Shown here in pieces: positions 8,201 to 16,729 of a stretch of DNA of 64,000 nt. The DNA lies in contig NZ_JAKNTK010000001.1 of assembly GCF_022440805.1 (NCBI RefSeq), forward strand, positions 1,922,001 to 1,986,000, in the 5' to 3' direction. Made by a program: the position numbers and the translations under genes. This stretch comes from Holdemania massiliensis. GTDB lineage: Bacteria > Bacillota_I > Bacilli_A > Erysipelotrichales > Erysipelotrichaceae. The notes under the pieces are model-generated. The model was given only the letters and a program-made list of their open reading frames with translations, had not been told where the DNA came from and made no database searches. The first letter of the stretch is position 1. Each line of letters begins with the position of its first letter.

Positions 8201-8881
8201 ATGAAAATATGCGAATGGCTTGAAGCACGAGGAATTCATTGCAAAGACAGCCGTCTGATCGAGCAGGCTTTTGTGCATTCCTCGTATGTCAATGAACATA
8301 AGCAGCTGAAACACGATAACGAACGTCTGGAATTTATGGGCGACGCGGTGCTGCAGCTGTGGGTATCGGATAAATTATTCCGGCTTGATCCGCCGTTGGA
8401 TGAAGGCCGCATGACGACGTTTCGGGCGCAGTTGGTCTGTGAGGAAGCTTTAGCGATCTATGCCCGGCAGCTGCAGCTCAATTCGTTTTTAAAGCTGGGC
8501 GTAGGAGAAGAAAAAACCGGCGGCCGCGAGCGGGATTCGATCATCGCTGATATGTTTGAAGCGATGCTGGGCGCCTTGTATGAAGACGGCGGAATGGCGC
8601 CGATTGACAACATTCTGACGGAAGTGATCATGCCGCATTTGAGTCATCCGGAAGAACCGATTATCGTCGATTATAAAACCAAGCTGCAGGAATATGTTCA
8701 GTCGGATTCCCGCAAAACGGTAACCTATGAAGTCATCAATACTACTGGACCGTCCAACAAGCCGGAGTTTGAAGTCCAGGTCAAGCTGGAAGGGATTATC
8801 CTGGGCACGGGCAAGGGCAACTCCAAAAAGAAGGCGGAGCAGAAAGCCGCTCAGAACGCTTTTGAAAAGATGGTGCTGTAG
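8201..8881 (+). CDS. rnc: Ribonuclease III
   Basis: 226 residues. The RNase III signature 'NERLEFMGDAVLQL' is at about residues 40-53, with the metal-binding Glu/Asp cluster completed by 'DMFEAMLGALYEDGG' near 115. A double-stranded RNA-binding domain occupies about 155-226, ending 'GKGNSKKKAEQKAAQNAFEKM'-like. It processes rRNA precursors and structured RNAs. In many Bacillota rnc is followed by smc and ftsY; here galM begins 3 bp after the stop, so rnc appears fused into a galactose operon. Confidence 0.95.
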   Translation: MKICEWLEARGIHCKDSRLIEQAFVHSSYVNEHKQLKHDNERLEFMGDAVLQLWVSDKLFRLDPPLDEGRMTTFRAQLVCEEALAIYARQLQLNSFLKLGVGEEKTGGRERDSIIADMFEAMLGALYEDGGMAPIDNILTEVIMPHLSHPEEPIIVDYKTKLQEYVQSDSRKTVTYEVINTTGPSNKPEFEVQVKLEGIILGTGKGNSKKKAEQKAAQNAFEKMVL

Positions 8882-8883
8882 CA

Positions 8884-9903
8884 ATGAAACAAGGATATTT
8901 CGGGACACTGCAGGATGGCCGCACGGCTCAATGGCTGGAGATTGAAAATGAACAACTCAGAGTGCGCGTCAGCGACTATGGCGCGACTCTGGTTTCACTG
9001 TGGCTGAAAGACGCGCAGATTGACGCTGTTCTGGGATTTGATGAGGTCAGCGGCTATCAGCAGTCGGTCAAATACATGGGCGCGATGATCGGCCGGGTGG
9101 CTAACCGCATTAAGGACGGTCAGTTTACGCTGAACGGTCAGGTTTATTCATTGTACCGCAACGATAAGGGCAATACGCTGCATGGCGGTCAGGAAGGCTT
9201 TGACGCAAAGCTGTGGACAGTCATCGAACAGCGCGCGGATACACTGACGCTGAGTTTGTGTTCGCCTGCGGGGGAGGAAGGCTTTCCTGGAGAATTGACC
9301 GTGACGGTGACCTATTCGTTAGCCGGCTGTCGGCTGTCGATCACAACGCGGGCCGAAAGTACGGCAGCTACGCCGGTCTCACTGACCAATCACGCCTATT
9401 TCACCCTCAGCGGTTCAACACCATCGCTAAAAAACCATTGGATTCAGGTTGATGCCGATGAAATCGGACTGCTTGATCCTAACGGCTGTACGCGTCCGGA
9501 AACGATGGAGGTCGAAGGCACGGTCTTTGATCTGCGTGAACCCCAATGCATTACCGAGGTGCTGAAGCAGCATCACAGTCAGCTGGAAATTGCCGGGGGT
9601 CTCGATCATAACTATGTACTCAACGGCATCGGGTTCCGGCCTGTCGCCAGTTTGCGCCAAGGCGGGCTGACGATGCGGGTGCTGACGGATATGCCGGATA
9701 TGCATGTCTACACGGCGAACTTCTTAAACAGTGACTGCGGCCGCGGCGGGGCACAGTATACGCCGCATTGCGCGGTTTGCTTTGAAACTCAGTATTATCC
9801 CAACAGCGTCAATGACCCATCCAAGATTTCCTGCATTCTGCATCCAGGTGAAACGATGGAGCATTGCACAGCGTTTGAATTTGATCAGGAGGAACAGGCA
9901 TGA
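8884..9903 (+). CDS. galM: Aldose 1-epimerase (galactose mutarotase)
   Basis: 339 residues. Family motifs: 'MGAMIGRVANRI' near 62-73, catalytic His in 'LHGGQEGFD', 'LTNHAYFTLSG' near 165, and the catalytic Glu in 'CFETQYYPNSVN' near 300. It interconverts the alpha and beta anomers of galactose/glucose, supplying alpha-galactose to GalK. The start is 2 bp after the rnc stop and has no clear RBS, implying coupling. The stop overlaps the galK start (ATGA at 9900-9903). Confidence 0.93.
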   Translation: MKQGYFGTLQDGRTAQWLEIENEQLRVRVSDYGATLVSLWLKDAQIDAVLGFDEVSGYQQSVKYMGAMIGRVANRIKDGQFTLNGQVYSLYRNDKGNTLHGGQEGFDAKLWTVIEQRADTLTLSLCSPAGEEGFPGELTVTVTYSLAGCRLSITTRAESTAATPVSLTNHAYFTLSGSTPSLKNHWIQVDADEIGLLDPNGCTRPETMEVEGTVFDLREPQCITEVLKQHHSQLEIAGGLDHNYVLNGIGFRPVASLRQGGLTMRVLTDMPDMHVYTANFLNSDCGRGGAQYTPHCAVCFETQYYPNSVNDPSKISCILHPGETMEHCTAFEFDQEEQA

Positions 9904-11168
9904 ACAAGACAGAACTTAAAGCTTTGCTGAATCAGAACCGTTCGCGGCTCGGCAGTCTGTATGGCCAGACTCAGATCGAGCAGCAGATTGACCGGTACTC
10001 CCAGCTTATTGATGCCTATGAGGCAGCGTTCAACGATCAGGACTGCGCGCTGTTTTCTGCCCCGGGACGCACGGAGGTCGGCGGCAATCATACCGATCAC
10101 CAGCACGGCCGGGTTTTGGCCGCCAGCGTCAATATGGATGCCGCTGCCGCCGCAGGCAGACGGGAAGGGGAAGTTGTTTTTCATTCGGAAGGCTTTGCGA
10201 TCAAACCGGTCTCGCTCGATGATCTTTTTGTCCATCCGGAAGAAAAGAATACATCGGAAGCCCTGATCCGCGGTGTGTTGGCTGGATTTGTCCAGCGCGG
10301 CTATAAAATCGGCGGTTTCCAGGCGGTGTCCAACAGCACCGTGCTGAAAGGCTCAGGCATTTCTTCATCTGCGGCCTTTGAAGTGCTGATCGGAACGATT
10401 TTGTCACATTTATATAATGACGGTCAGGTTTCCGCCCAGGAGATTGCCAAGATCGGTCAGTATGCGGAGAACGTTTATTTCGGCAAGCCAAGCGGTCTGC
10501 TCGATCAGATGGCGTGTTCGGTCGGCAATTTTGTGACGATTGATTTCAAGGATCCGCAGAACGTTCTTGTCGAGCAGGTTGATTTTGATTTTAACCACAG
10601 TCAGATCGCGCTGTGTCTGGTCGATACGCGGCAGGATCATGCAGATCTGTCCGATGAATACGGCCTAATGCCGGCGGAAATGCGGCAGGTCGCGGCGTAT
10701 TTTGGCTGCGAGGTGCTGCGGCAGGTGGATCCGGCCGATTTTTACCAGCATATTCAGGCGGTTCGTGCACAGCTTCAAAATGATCGGGCCCTACTCAGGG
10801 CAATTCATTTCTTTGAGGAAGACGCGCGGGTTCCGTTGCAGGTACAGGCTTTGAAGGATCATGATCTCAGCCGATTCTTTGAACTGGTTATCGAATCCGG
10901 TCATTCCAGCTTCATGTATCTGCAGAATGTAACCAGTCCGAGCGATATCCGTCATCAATCCCTGGCGCTGGCGCTGGCCTTATCGGAAAAGGTGCTGAAA
11001 GGCCGCGGGGCTTGGCGGGTTCATGGCGGCGGCTTGGCAGGAACGATTCAGGCGTTTGTGCCGCTGGATCTTTTGGATGTCTATCAGCAGGTGATGGACG
11101 ATTGCTTCGGTGCCGGCAGCTGTCATGTTTTATCCATCCGTCCGGAAGGCGGAGTCCGATTGCTTTAG
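9900..11168 (+). CDS. galK: Galactokinase
   Basis: 422 residues. GHMP-kinase signature 'APGRTEVGGNHTDHQHG' lies at residues 54-70 and the ATP-binding loop 'KGSGISSSAAFE' near 150; 'GRGAWRVHGGGLAGTIQAF' near the end is motif 3. It phosphorylates alpha-D-galactose, first committed step of the Leloir pathway. galT and galE are not in the window. Translationally coupled to galM; a hairpin terminator begins right at the stop codon. Confidence 0.94.
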   Translation: MNKTELKALLNQNRSRLGSLYGQTQIEQQIDRYSQLIDAYEAAFNDQDCALFSAPGRTEVGGNHTDHQHGRVLAASVNMDAAAAAGRREGEVVFHSEGFAIKPVSLDDLFVHPEEKNTSEALIRGVLAGFVQRGYKIGGFQAVSNSTVLKGSGISSSAAFEVLIGTILSHLYNDGQVSAQEIAKIGQYAENVYFGKPSGLLDQMACSVGNFVTIDFKDPQNVLVEQVDFDFNHSQIALCLVDTRQDHADLSDEYGLMPAEMRQVAAYFGCEVLRQVDPADFYQHIQAVRAQLQNDRALLRAIHFFEEDARVPLQVQALKDHDLSRFFELVIESGHSSFMYLQNVTSPSDIRHQSLALALALSEKVLKGRGAWRVHGGGLAGTIQAFVPLDLLDVYQQVMDDCFGAGSCHVLSIRPEGGVRLL

Positions 11169-11192
11169 AAAGAACCATTTGGTTCTTTTTCT
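11169..11192 (+). terminator. Intrinsic terminator after galK
   Basis: 8-bp stem AAAGAACC/GGTTCTTT (11169-11176 with 11181-11188), 4-nt loop, and a T-rich tail. Confidence 0.8.
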
Positions 11193-11269
11193 TTTGTCAA
11201 GATAAATGAATTCAAGTCAGACAATTTCGTTAAAATGATAATTGTGAATAATGAAATTAATTGAACTTG

Positions 11270-11298
11270 TTGAATTCAGGGATACTTCGCTATATACT
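11270..11298 (+). promoter_or_regulatory. Promoter of the nfnAB-like operon
   Basis: TTGAAT (11270-11275), 17-bp spacer, TATACT (11293-11298). The 70 bp upstream is very AT-rich and could be an UP element. Confidence 0.7.
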
Positions 11299-11335
11299 TA
11301 AATTATGAAAGGGATTGCAGAAAGGATGAGAGAAT

Positions 11336-12154
11336 ATGGTTGATATTTTAGAAGCTCGTGTCCTGAACCCACAGATCACGCTGCTGAAATTAAAAGCAGA
11401 ACGGATCGCTAAGAAGGTTCAGCCAGGACAGTTTGTGATTCTTCATCAGGACGAAAAAGCAGAAAGGATCCCGTTAACGATTGCCGATTCCGATCCAGAA
11501 GCGGGCACGATCACGGTCATCCTGCAGGCTGCCGGGGAATCAACGAAGCGTTTATGTGCGCTAAAGACGGGAGATCAGATCCGTGATGTGGTTGGTCCGT
11601 TAGGTCAGGCGACAGATTTTGAAGGGGCGCAGAATATCTGCGTCATCGGCGGCGGTGTCGGCTGCGCGATTGCTTACCCCAGTGCGAAAGCTTGTCATCT
11701 CAAGGGTGCGCATGTGGATCTGATCGCTGGCTTTAAGAATGAATCGCTGGTGATTCTGAAAGAGGAAATGGCCGCGATTGCCGATGAATTCACGCTGATC
11801 AGCGACGACGGCAGCACTGGAAAGCAAGGTTTTGTTACCGACGCGTTAAAGGAAAAATTAGATCAGGGAAAGAAATATGATCTGGTGATTGCGATTGGCC
11901 CGATCATCATGATGAAGATGGTCTGCAAGGTGACCGAAGCCGCCGGCATTAAAACATTAGTCAGTCTGAATCCGATTATGATTGACGGAACCGGAATGTG
12001 CGGAGGATGTCGGGTCACGGTGGGCGGCAAAGTAAAATTTGCCTGTGTTGACGGCCCGGATTTTGATGGCCATCAGGTTGATTTCGACGAGCTGATGCAG
12101 CGCAATCGAACCTATATGGAAGATCATCGCTGTCACCTTGAGGAGGTGAAATAA
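11336..12154 (+). CDS. NfnA-like ferredoxin-NADP+ oxidoreductase subunit alpha (sulfide dehydrogenase/PyrK fold)
   Basis: 272 residues. The N-terminal FAD-binding half (about 1-100) has the ferredoxin-reductase fold pattern 'GQFVILHQ...RIPLTIAD', the NAD-binding half includes 'ICVIGGGVGCAIAYPSAKA', and the C-terminus carries a [2Fe-2S] ligand set 'GTGMCGGCRV...FACVDGPDFDGH'. This matches NfnA/SudB, partner of a GltA-like subunit. NfnAB couples NADH and reduced ferredoxin oxidation to NADP+ reduction by electron bifurcation. The next gene, 1 bp downstream, encodes the matching large subunit. Start 11336 has a weak GAGAG RBS. Confidence 0.85.
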   Translation: MVDILEARVLNPQITLLKLKAERIAKKVQPGQFVILHQDEKAERIPLTIADSDPEAGTITVILQAAGESTKRLCALKTGDQIRDVVGPLGQATDFEGAQNICVIGGGVGCAIAYPSAKACHLKGAHVDLIAGFKNESLVILKEEMAAIADEFTLISDDGSTGKQGFVTDALKEKLDQGKKYDLVIAIGPIIMMKMVCKVTEAAGIKTLVSLNPIMIDGTGMCGGCRVTVGGKVKFACVDGPDFDGHQVDFDELMQRNRTYMEDHRCHLEEVK

Positions 12155-12155
12155 G

Positions 12156-13532
12156 ATGCCGAATATGCAGAATGAAAAAACACCAATGCCGCTGCAGGAG
12201 GGCTTGGTGCGGATTACAAATTTTGATGAAGTTGCGCTAGGTTATACCGAGGAACAGATGATGAACGAAGCAGAGCGTTGTCTGCATTGCGTCAATCATC
12301 CATGTACCACGGGCTGCCCGGTTTCGGTCATGATTCCCGATTTTATCAAAGCGTTAAAGACAGGAAATATTGATGAAGCTTACGGTGTGATTACCAAGAC
12401 CAACAGCTTCCCGTCGATCTGCGGCCGTGTCTGTCCGCAGGAAAACCAATGTGAAAAGAACTGCGTTCGGGCTATCCGCGGAGAAGCGGTGGCGATTGGC
12501 CGGCTGGAACGATATGTCGCAGATCATCATACCCCAAGCGTACCGGAAAAGCCGCAGGCCAATGGAATAAAAGTGGCGGTTGTCGGTTCCGGTCCGGCGG
12601 GTTTGGCATGCGCTGCGGATCTGGCCAAGGAAGGCTTTGCGGTTACGATTTATGAAGCGCTGCATGAAGCCGGCGGCGTTCTGCGTTATGGGATTCCGGA
12701 ATTCCGTCTGCCGAAGCGGATCGTTGACGAACAGCTCGACCAGCTGAAGCAGTTGGGCGTGACGATTGAAACCAATGTGATCGTCGGCAAGACCTTGACG
12801 ATGCAGGAGTTAGAAGAGGATGGTTTCCAGGCCGTCTTCATCGGCAGCGGTGCCGGTCTGCCAAAGTTTATGGGCATTCCAGGTGAAACCGCAGCCGGGG
12901 TATTCAGTGCCAATGAAGTGCTGACGCGCGTCAATTTGATGAAGGCCTATCGCGAGGATCATCTGACGCCGTATTATCAAAGCAATCATACGATTGTGGT
13001 CGGCGGCGGCAATGTTGCGATGGATGCGGCCCGCTGTGCCCGTCGTTTAGGCAAAAAGGTAACCGTGGTTTACCGCCGGTCACTGGCGGAGATGCCGGCC
13101 CGGAAAGAAGAAGTCGAACATGCGATGGATGAAGACATCACCTTCATGACACTGCATAATCCAGTTGAAATTTACAAGGATGAAAAAGGCTTTGTGAAAG
13201 GTGTGAAACTGGAAAAGATGGAACTGGGCGAGCCGGATGAACGCGGACGCCGTTCACCGGTACCGACGGGGGAAATGATTGATTTAGTCTGCGATTGCGT
13301 TATCATGGCGTTAGGAACCTCCAGCAATCCGCTGCTGGTTCGCAGTGAACCGCGCTTGCAGACAAATCCGCGGGGCTGTCTGATCGTGGATGAACAACAG
13401 GAAACGACGATGAAAAACGTCTATGCCGGCGGCGACGCGGTCAGCGGCGCGGCAACAGTTATCCTGGCGCTGGGCGCGGGCAAGCGGGCAGCCGCTTCGA
13501 TCATCAAAGCGCTGACCCCGAACAAAGCTTAA
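12156..13532 (+). CDS. NfnB-like NADPH-dependent glutamate synthase small-subunit homolog (GltA/SudA)
   Basis: 458 residues. N-terminal Cys-rich domain with 'CLHCVNHPCTTGCPV' and 'CGRVCPQENQCEKNC' holds two [4Fe-4S] clusters. The FAD site 'VAVVGSGPAGLACAADL' lies near 140 and the NADPH site 'IVVGGGNVAMDAARCARRLG' near 285; 'NVYAGGDAVSGAATVILALGAGKRAA' closes the FAD domain. Paired with the upstream subunit it forms an Nfn-type transhydrogenase; with no glutamate synthase large subunit nearby, a GOGAT role is unlikely. RBS GAGGAGGTG sits inside the preceding gene's end. Followed by a hairpin terminator. Confidence 0.87.
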   Translation: MPNMQNEKTPMPLQEGLVRITNFDEVALGYTEEQMMNEAERCLHCVNHPCTTGCPVSVMIPDFIKALKTGNIDEAYGVITKTNSFPSICGRVCPQENQCEKNCVRAIRGEAVAIGRLERYVADHHTPSVPEKPQANGIKVAVVGSGPAGLACAADLAKEGFAVTIYEALHEAGGVLRYGIPEFRLPKRIVDEQLDQLKQLGVTIETNVIVGKTLTMQELEEDGFQAVFIGSGAGLPKFMGIPGETAAGVFSANEVLTRVNLMKAYREDHLTPYYQSNHTIVVGGGNVAMDAARCARRLGKKVTVVYRRSLAEMPARKEEVEHAMDEDITFMTLHNPVEIYKDEKGFVKGVKLEKMELGEPDERGRRSPVPTGEMIDLVCDCVIMALGTSSNPLLVRSEPRLQTNPRGCLIVDEQQETTMKNVYAGGDAVSGAATVILALGAGKRAAASIIKALTPNKA

Positions 13533-13544
13533 ATTGAATTATTT

Positions 13545-13576
13545 GCTGCGTTGGATTATCCAAACGCAGCTTTTCT
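13545..13576 (+). terminator. Intrinsic terminator after the nfnAB-like operon
   Basis: Stem GCTGCGTTGG with CCAAACGCAGC (13545-13554 / 13560-13570, one bulge), then TTTTCTT. Confidence 0.8.
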
Positions 13577-13610
13577 TGTTGCAGGATAAAGGAAAGTTGG
13601 TAAAGAATTC

Positions 13611-14261
13611 ATGCAGAACATCAAAACGGTTCTATTTGATTTTGATTACACACTTGGAGATTCGAGTTCAGGAATAGTCATCAGCGTCAATTATGCCTTA
13701 AATAAGTTGGCTTACCCTCCTGCAGAACCGCAAGTGGTTTGTTCCACTATCGGTTTATCTCTGCCAGAGACTTTTCTGCGCTTAACAGGCTGTCATGACC
13801 CCTTGAAAACCGCAGCATTTGCCCAATTTTTTAAAGAAAAGGCAGATGAGGTGATGGTCGCGCATACAAGTCTTTATCCAGGGGTACAGAATTTACTTGT
13901 TTCATTACGATCACGACAGATTTGTATCGGGATTGTCTCAACAAAATATCATTATCGAATCAATCAAATTTTAAGTCATAATCAGATTTCCAAGCTCTTT
14001 GATGGAATCGTAGGTGCTGAGGATGTTGTCAACCCCAAGCCAGATCCGCAAGGGGTGCTGATGATGATGGAACAGTTCGCAAGTACACCGTCAAAAACAC
14101 TGTATGTTGGCGATAGCCTAGTGGATGCGCTAACGGCCCAGAATGCTCAGACTTTGTTTGCAGCGGTATTATCAGGCCCGGCTTCCGCCGAAGCATTTCA
14201 AGTTTTTCATCCCCTCGCTGTAATGTCGAATTTATCTGAAATTTTAACATTGCTGGATTAA
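13611..14261 (+). CDS. HAD-superfamily phosphatase (phosphoglycolate phosphatase-like)
   Basis: 216 residues. HAD motif I 'LFDFDYTLGDSS' (residues 8-19, nucleophile Asp), motif II Ser in 'GIVSTKYHYR', motif III Lys in 'NPKPDPQG', motif IV 'YVGDSLVDALTAQNA'. The helical cap between motifs I and II places it in HAD subfamily IA, close to Gph/PpaX. The substrate is unknown. It starts 78 bp after the previous operon with only a weak RBS (GGAAAG) and is somewhat more AT-rich than its neighbours. Confidence 0.82.
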   Translation: MQNIKTVLFDFDYTLGDSSSGIVISVNYALNKLAYPPAEPQVVCSTIGLSLPETFLRLTGCHDPLKTAAFAQFFKEKADEVMVAHTSLYPGVQNLLVSLRSRQICIGIVSTKYHYRINQILSHNQISKLFDGIVGAEDVVNPKPDPQGVLMMMEQFASTPSKTLYVGDSLVDALTAQNAQTLFAAVLSGPASAEAFQVFHPLAVMSNLSEILTLLD

Positions 14262-14310
14262 AGAAAAGTGCAAAAATCCAGAACTTGAGCGCGGAATCGA
14301 AGCTTTGAGA

Positions 14311-14346
14311 TGATCAAAGAAAAAGGCTTCTGACATTCTTTGATCA
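14311..14346. terminator. Inverted repeat between convergent genes, probable two-way terminator
   Basis: Perfect 11-bp inverted repeat TGATCAAAGAA (14311-14321) / TTCTTTGATCA (14336-14346), 14-nt loop, between two convergent genes. T tracts are weak on both sides. Confidence 0.45.
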
Positions 14347-14386
14347 GAACGCAGCAGCCAATTTTGAATAGAATAAGAGTTCAGCT

Positions 14387-15457
14387 TCATTCACTTTGCG
14401 GTTTGAAATGCAGTGTAACCCGCAGCACTTCACTTTCCGTTCCCAAGCGAAACGGCAGACCCCATGTACCGGTTCCGCTGGTGACGAAAGCCTGCGGTGA
14501 AGTATCACAATGACCAACAACACAGGGATAGGCTATTCTGACAGCCAGGGAAAACGGGACAACCTGCCCAGCATGCGTATGGCCTGACAATTGCAGCAGC
14601 ACAGCCGGGTTTTTCTCTTTCAGCTTCGGCTGATGATCTAAAACAATCCAGTCCGCTGTTGAATTACCGATCAGTTCGTCCAGAGAACGGCGGGGCTGAG
14701 ATCGATCCTGCCGCAGCAGCAGCTTGAGATGCTCGCCGAGGCTTATGCTCTGATCGCGCAGCAGCTGAATGCGGCTGGCTTGGAGCTGTTGGAAATAAGC
14801 TTCATGAAAACGCTGATGGTATTCATGATTTCCGGCAATCATATAAATTGTCTCAAGCTGGGACTGGTTGATTTTGTCAATGAACTGCTGCAGCTGGGAG
14901 GGTGTTGTGTATTCATCAAATAAATCCCCTAATATCAGCACAGGCTGATCCGGGGTTTCCTCTAAGATCTGGATCAGTGAATCAATCTGCTTTCCTTGAA
15001 TCGCGGTGCCTAAATGCAGATCAGAGATCACTGTGAAATGCAGATCATCATGGTTAAACTGTGAGGTCAATGTCAGCTGTGTTTCATGGACGACAAGGGT
15101 ATGGGCCTGCTGCCAGCCGATCAGTCCCACGCCCGCGCTTAAAAGGGCACTGCAGAGCAGCCAAATAAATATCCAGGTATTTTTTCCGCTGCACCAGCGC
15201 TGGACTAATACCAGAATCAATGTGGAGATCACAAGCATAATCAGGCTGGCCAGCGCCAGTATTTGAACCAACTCCGTTGAGCCTAAGGGTAGCGGCATAA
15301 ATCGGGCGATAAGGACAAAAACGGCCAAACAATCGAAAATCTGAATCTGTCTGCGGATCTTTTCTGAAACTCGGCAGCGCTGCAGCACCCGCTGCTGCAG
15401 TACCAAGCACGCCAGAATTCCGATTAAAACCAAGATTAAAATGAATTTGAGCAGCAT
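14387..15457 (-). CDS. Membrane-anchored metallophosphoesterase (YkuE/YaeI-like)
   Basis: 356 residues. Four predicted membrane segments in the first 120 residues are followed by a calcineurin-like phosphoesterase domain with 'FTVISDLHLGT' (Asp, His ligands), 'LILGDLFDEYT', 'MIAGNHEYHQR' and 'LSGHTHAGQVVPF'. The metal ligands of the family are all present. Relatives act on membrane-linked phosphoesters such as UDP-2,3-diacylglucosamine in E. coli YaeI; in Bacillota the substrate is unknown. RBS AGGAAG precedes the start. Monocistronic, convergent with the HAD gene. A second member of the family is at 21613-22593. Confidence 0.82.
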   Translation of the reverse strand: MLLKFILILVLIGILACLVLQQRVLQRCRVSEKIRRQIQIFDCLAVFVLIARFMPLPLGSTELVQILALASLIMLVISTLILVLVQRWCSGKNTWIFIWLLCSALLSAGVGLIGWQQAHTLVVHETQLTLTSQFNHDDLHFTVISDLHLGTAIQGKQIDSLIQILEETPDQPVLILGDLFDEYTTPSQLQQFIDKINQSQLETIYMIAGNHEYHQRFHEAYFQQLQASRIQLLRDQSISLGEHLKLLLRQDRSQPRRSLDELIGNSTADWIVLDHQPKLKEKNPAVLLQLSGHTHAGQVVPFSLAVRIAYPCVVGHCDTSPQAFVTSGTGTWGLPFRLGTESEVLRVTLHFKPQSE

Positions 15458-15646
15458 GTTATCACTTCCTATGAATTAGGATACCAAAGAAAATGAAAAA
15501 TCTTCGGCGGAAAAATGAAAGAATTTTAAAAAGTTTGTGGATTGCAGGAAAAGGAATGAAATAGAAAGAAATTTCTCTTTTGAAAATTGTTTCATGATGA
15601 AATTGAAAAAAGATCATCAAGAAGTCAAGGAAACCCGGGAAAAGAC

Positions 15647-15675
15647 TTTAAAAGCCAGGCATTTTTTTCTATAAT
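15647..15675 (+). promoter_or_regulatory. Promoter of the threonine aldolase-peptidase operon
   Basis: TTTAAA (15647-15652), 17-bp spacer, TATAAT (15670-15675). It lies downstream of an in-frame ATG at 15587, which supports the later start at 15701. Confidence 0.65.
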
Positions 15676-15700
15676 GAAGATCAGAATTGGAGTTGAAATC

Positions 15701-16729
15701 ATGAAAATACTCGATTTGCGCAGCGATACGGTGACCCAGCCGACACCGCAGATGCGCGAAGCGATCGCCAATGCGGTCGTCGGCGACGATGTGTATGGCG
15801 ATGATCCGACGATCAACGAGTTGGAACATCAGGCAGCACAGCGGTTGGGCAAAGAAGCGGCACTGTTTGTTTCCAGCGGGACGATGGGCAATCTGCTCGG
15901 CGTTCAATCTCAGACCCAGCGTGGGGATGAAGTGATCCTAGGGGCGCGCAGCCATATTATTACGCATGAAGTCGGTCATCTCGCTCAGATCTGTCAATGC
16001 ATGGGACGGACGATTGACAATGCCGATGATCGGATTTATCCAGAAGACATTCGCAAGGCGCTACGCCCGGATGACATTCACGAACCGCCGACCACGTTGG
16101 TATGTCTGGAAAATGCGTTGTCCAACGGCACAGTTGTGCCGCTTGCGCTTATGCAGCAGGATTATGCTGAGGCAAAAGCGGCCGGATTGAACGTCCATCT
16201 TGATGGCGCACGGCTGTTTAATGCCGCGGTGGCCTTAGGCGTTGACGTGAAAGCACTGGCGGACTGTGCAGATTCAGTCACATTCTGTCTGTCGAAAGGC
16301 TTATGCGCGCCGGTCGGTTCAATGCTGTGCGGAAGTCGGGATATGATCGCCCGTGCACGGCGCAACCGCAAACGGATCGGCGGCGGCTTGCGGCAGGCCG
16401 GTTTTCTGGCGGCGGCGGGATTGATTGCCATGAATGAGATGAGCCTGCGTTTGGATGAGGATCACGCCAATGCCAAAGCCTTAGCGCAGCAGCTTGACGC
16501 ACTGGAAGGCGTGGAGGTTGCTCAGGATCAGCTGGATATCAACATGATCTTTTTCAGGCTAACGAATTTGGCGGATTCATCGCGGTTTGTCAAAGCGCTG
16601 AAAGAGCAGGGAATTTTGATTAACGATGCGGATCACGGTGTTTATCGGCTGGTGACGCATTGGGGCATTGAAGCCGCGGATTTGCCGCGGATTGCGGCAA
16701 CGATTGAACGTTGCAGAAAGGAAATGTAA
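15701..16729 (+). CDS. ltaE: Low-specificity L-threonine aldolase
   Basis: 342 residues from ATG 15701, chosen because family members begin 'M..LDLRSDTVTQPTP.MR' and GGAG lies 8 bp upstream; the longer frame from 15587 overlaps the promoter. 'GDDVYGDDPTINELE' and 'ALFVSSGTMGNLLG' are family motifs and the PLP lysine is in 'TFCLSKGLCAPVGSML'. It cleaves threonine/allo-threonine to glycine and acetaldehyde. First gene of an operon with an Xaa-Pro aminopeptidase and an S9 peptidase; its stop overlaps the next start (TAATG). Confidence 0.92.
   Translation: MKILDLRSDTVTQPTPQMREAIANAVVGDDVYGDDPTINELEHQAAQRLGKEAALFVSSGTMGNLLGVQSQTQRGDEVILGARSHIITHEVGHLAQICQCMGRTIDNADDRIYPEDIRKALRPDDIHEPPTTLVCLENALSNGTVVPLALMQQDYAEAKAAGLNVHLDGARLFNAAVALGVDVKALADCADSVTFCLSKGLCAPVGSMLCGSRDMIARARRNRKRIGGGLRQAGFLAAAGLIAMNEMSLRLDEDHANAKALAQQLDALEGVEVAQDQLDINMIFFRLTNLADSSRFVKALKEQGILINDADHGVYRLVTHWGIEAADLPRIAATIERCRKEM

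Noticed and set aside
11239..11260. Possible Rex-type operator (TTGTGAATAATGAAATTA) before the nfnAB-like operon
   Set aside because: Only the left half fits a TTGTGAA arm; the right arm does not match, so it is no dyad.
15587..15700. N-terminal extension of threonine aldolase from ATG 15587
   Set aside because: Would place a clear TTTAAA-17-TATAAT promoter inside the coding region and adds residues not found in the family.
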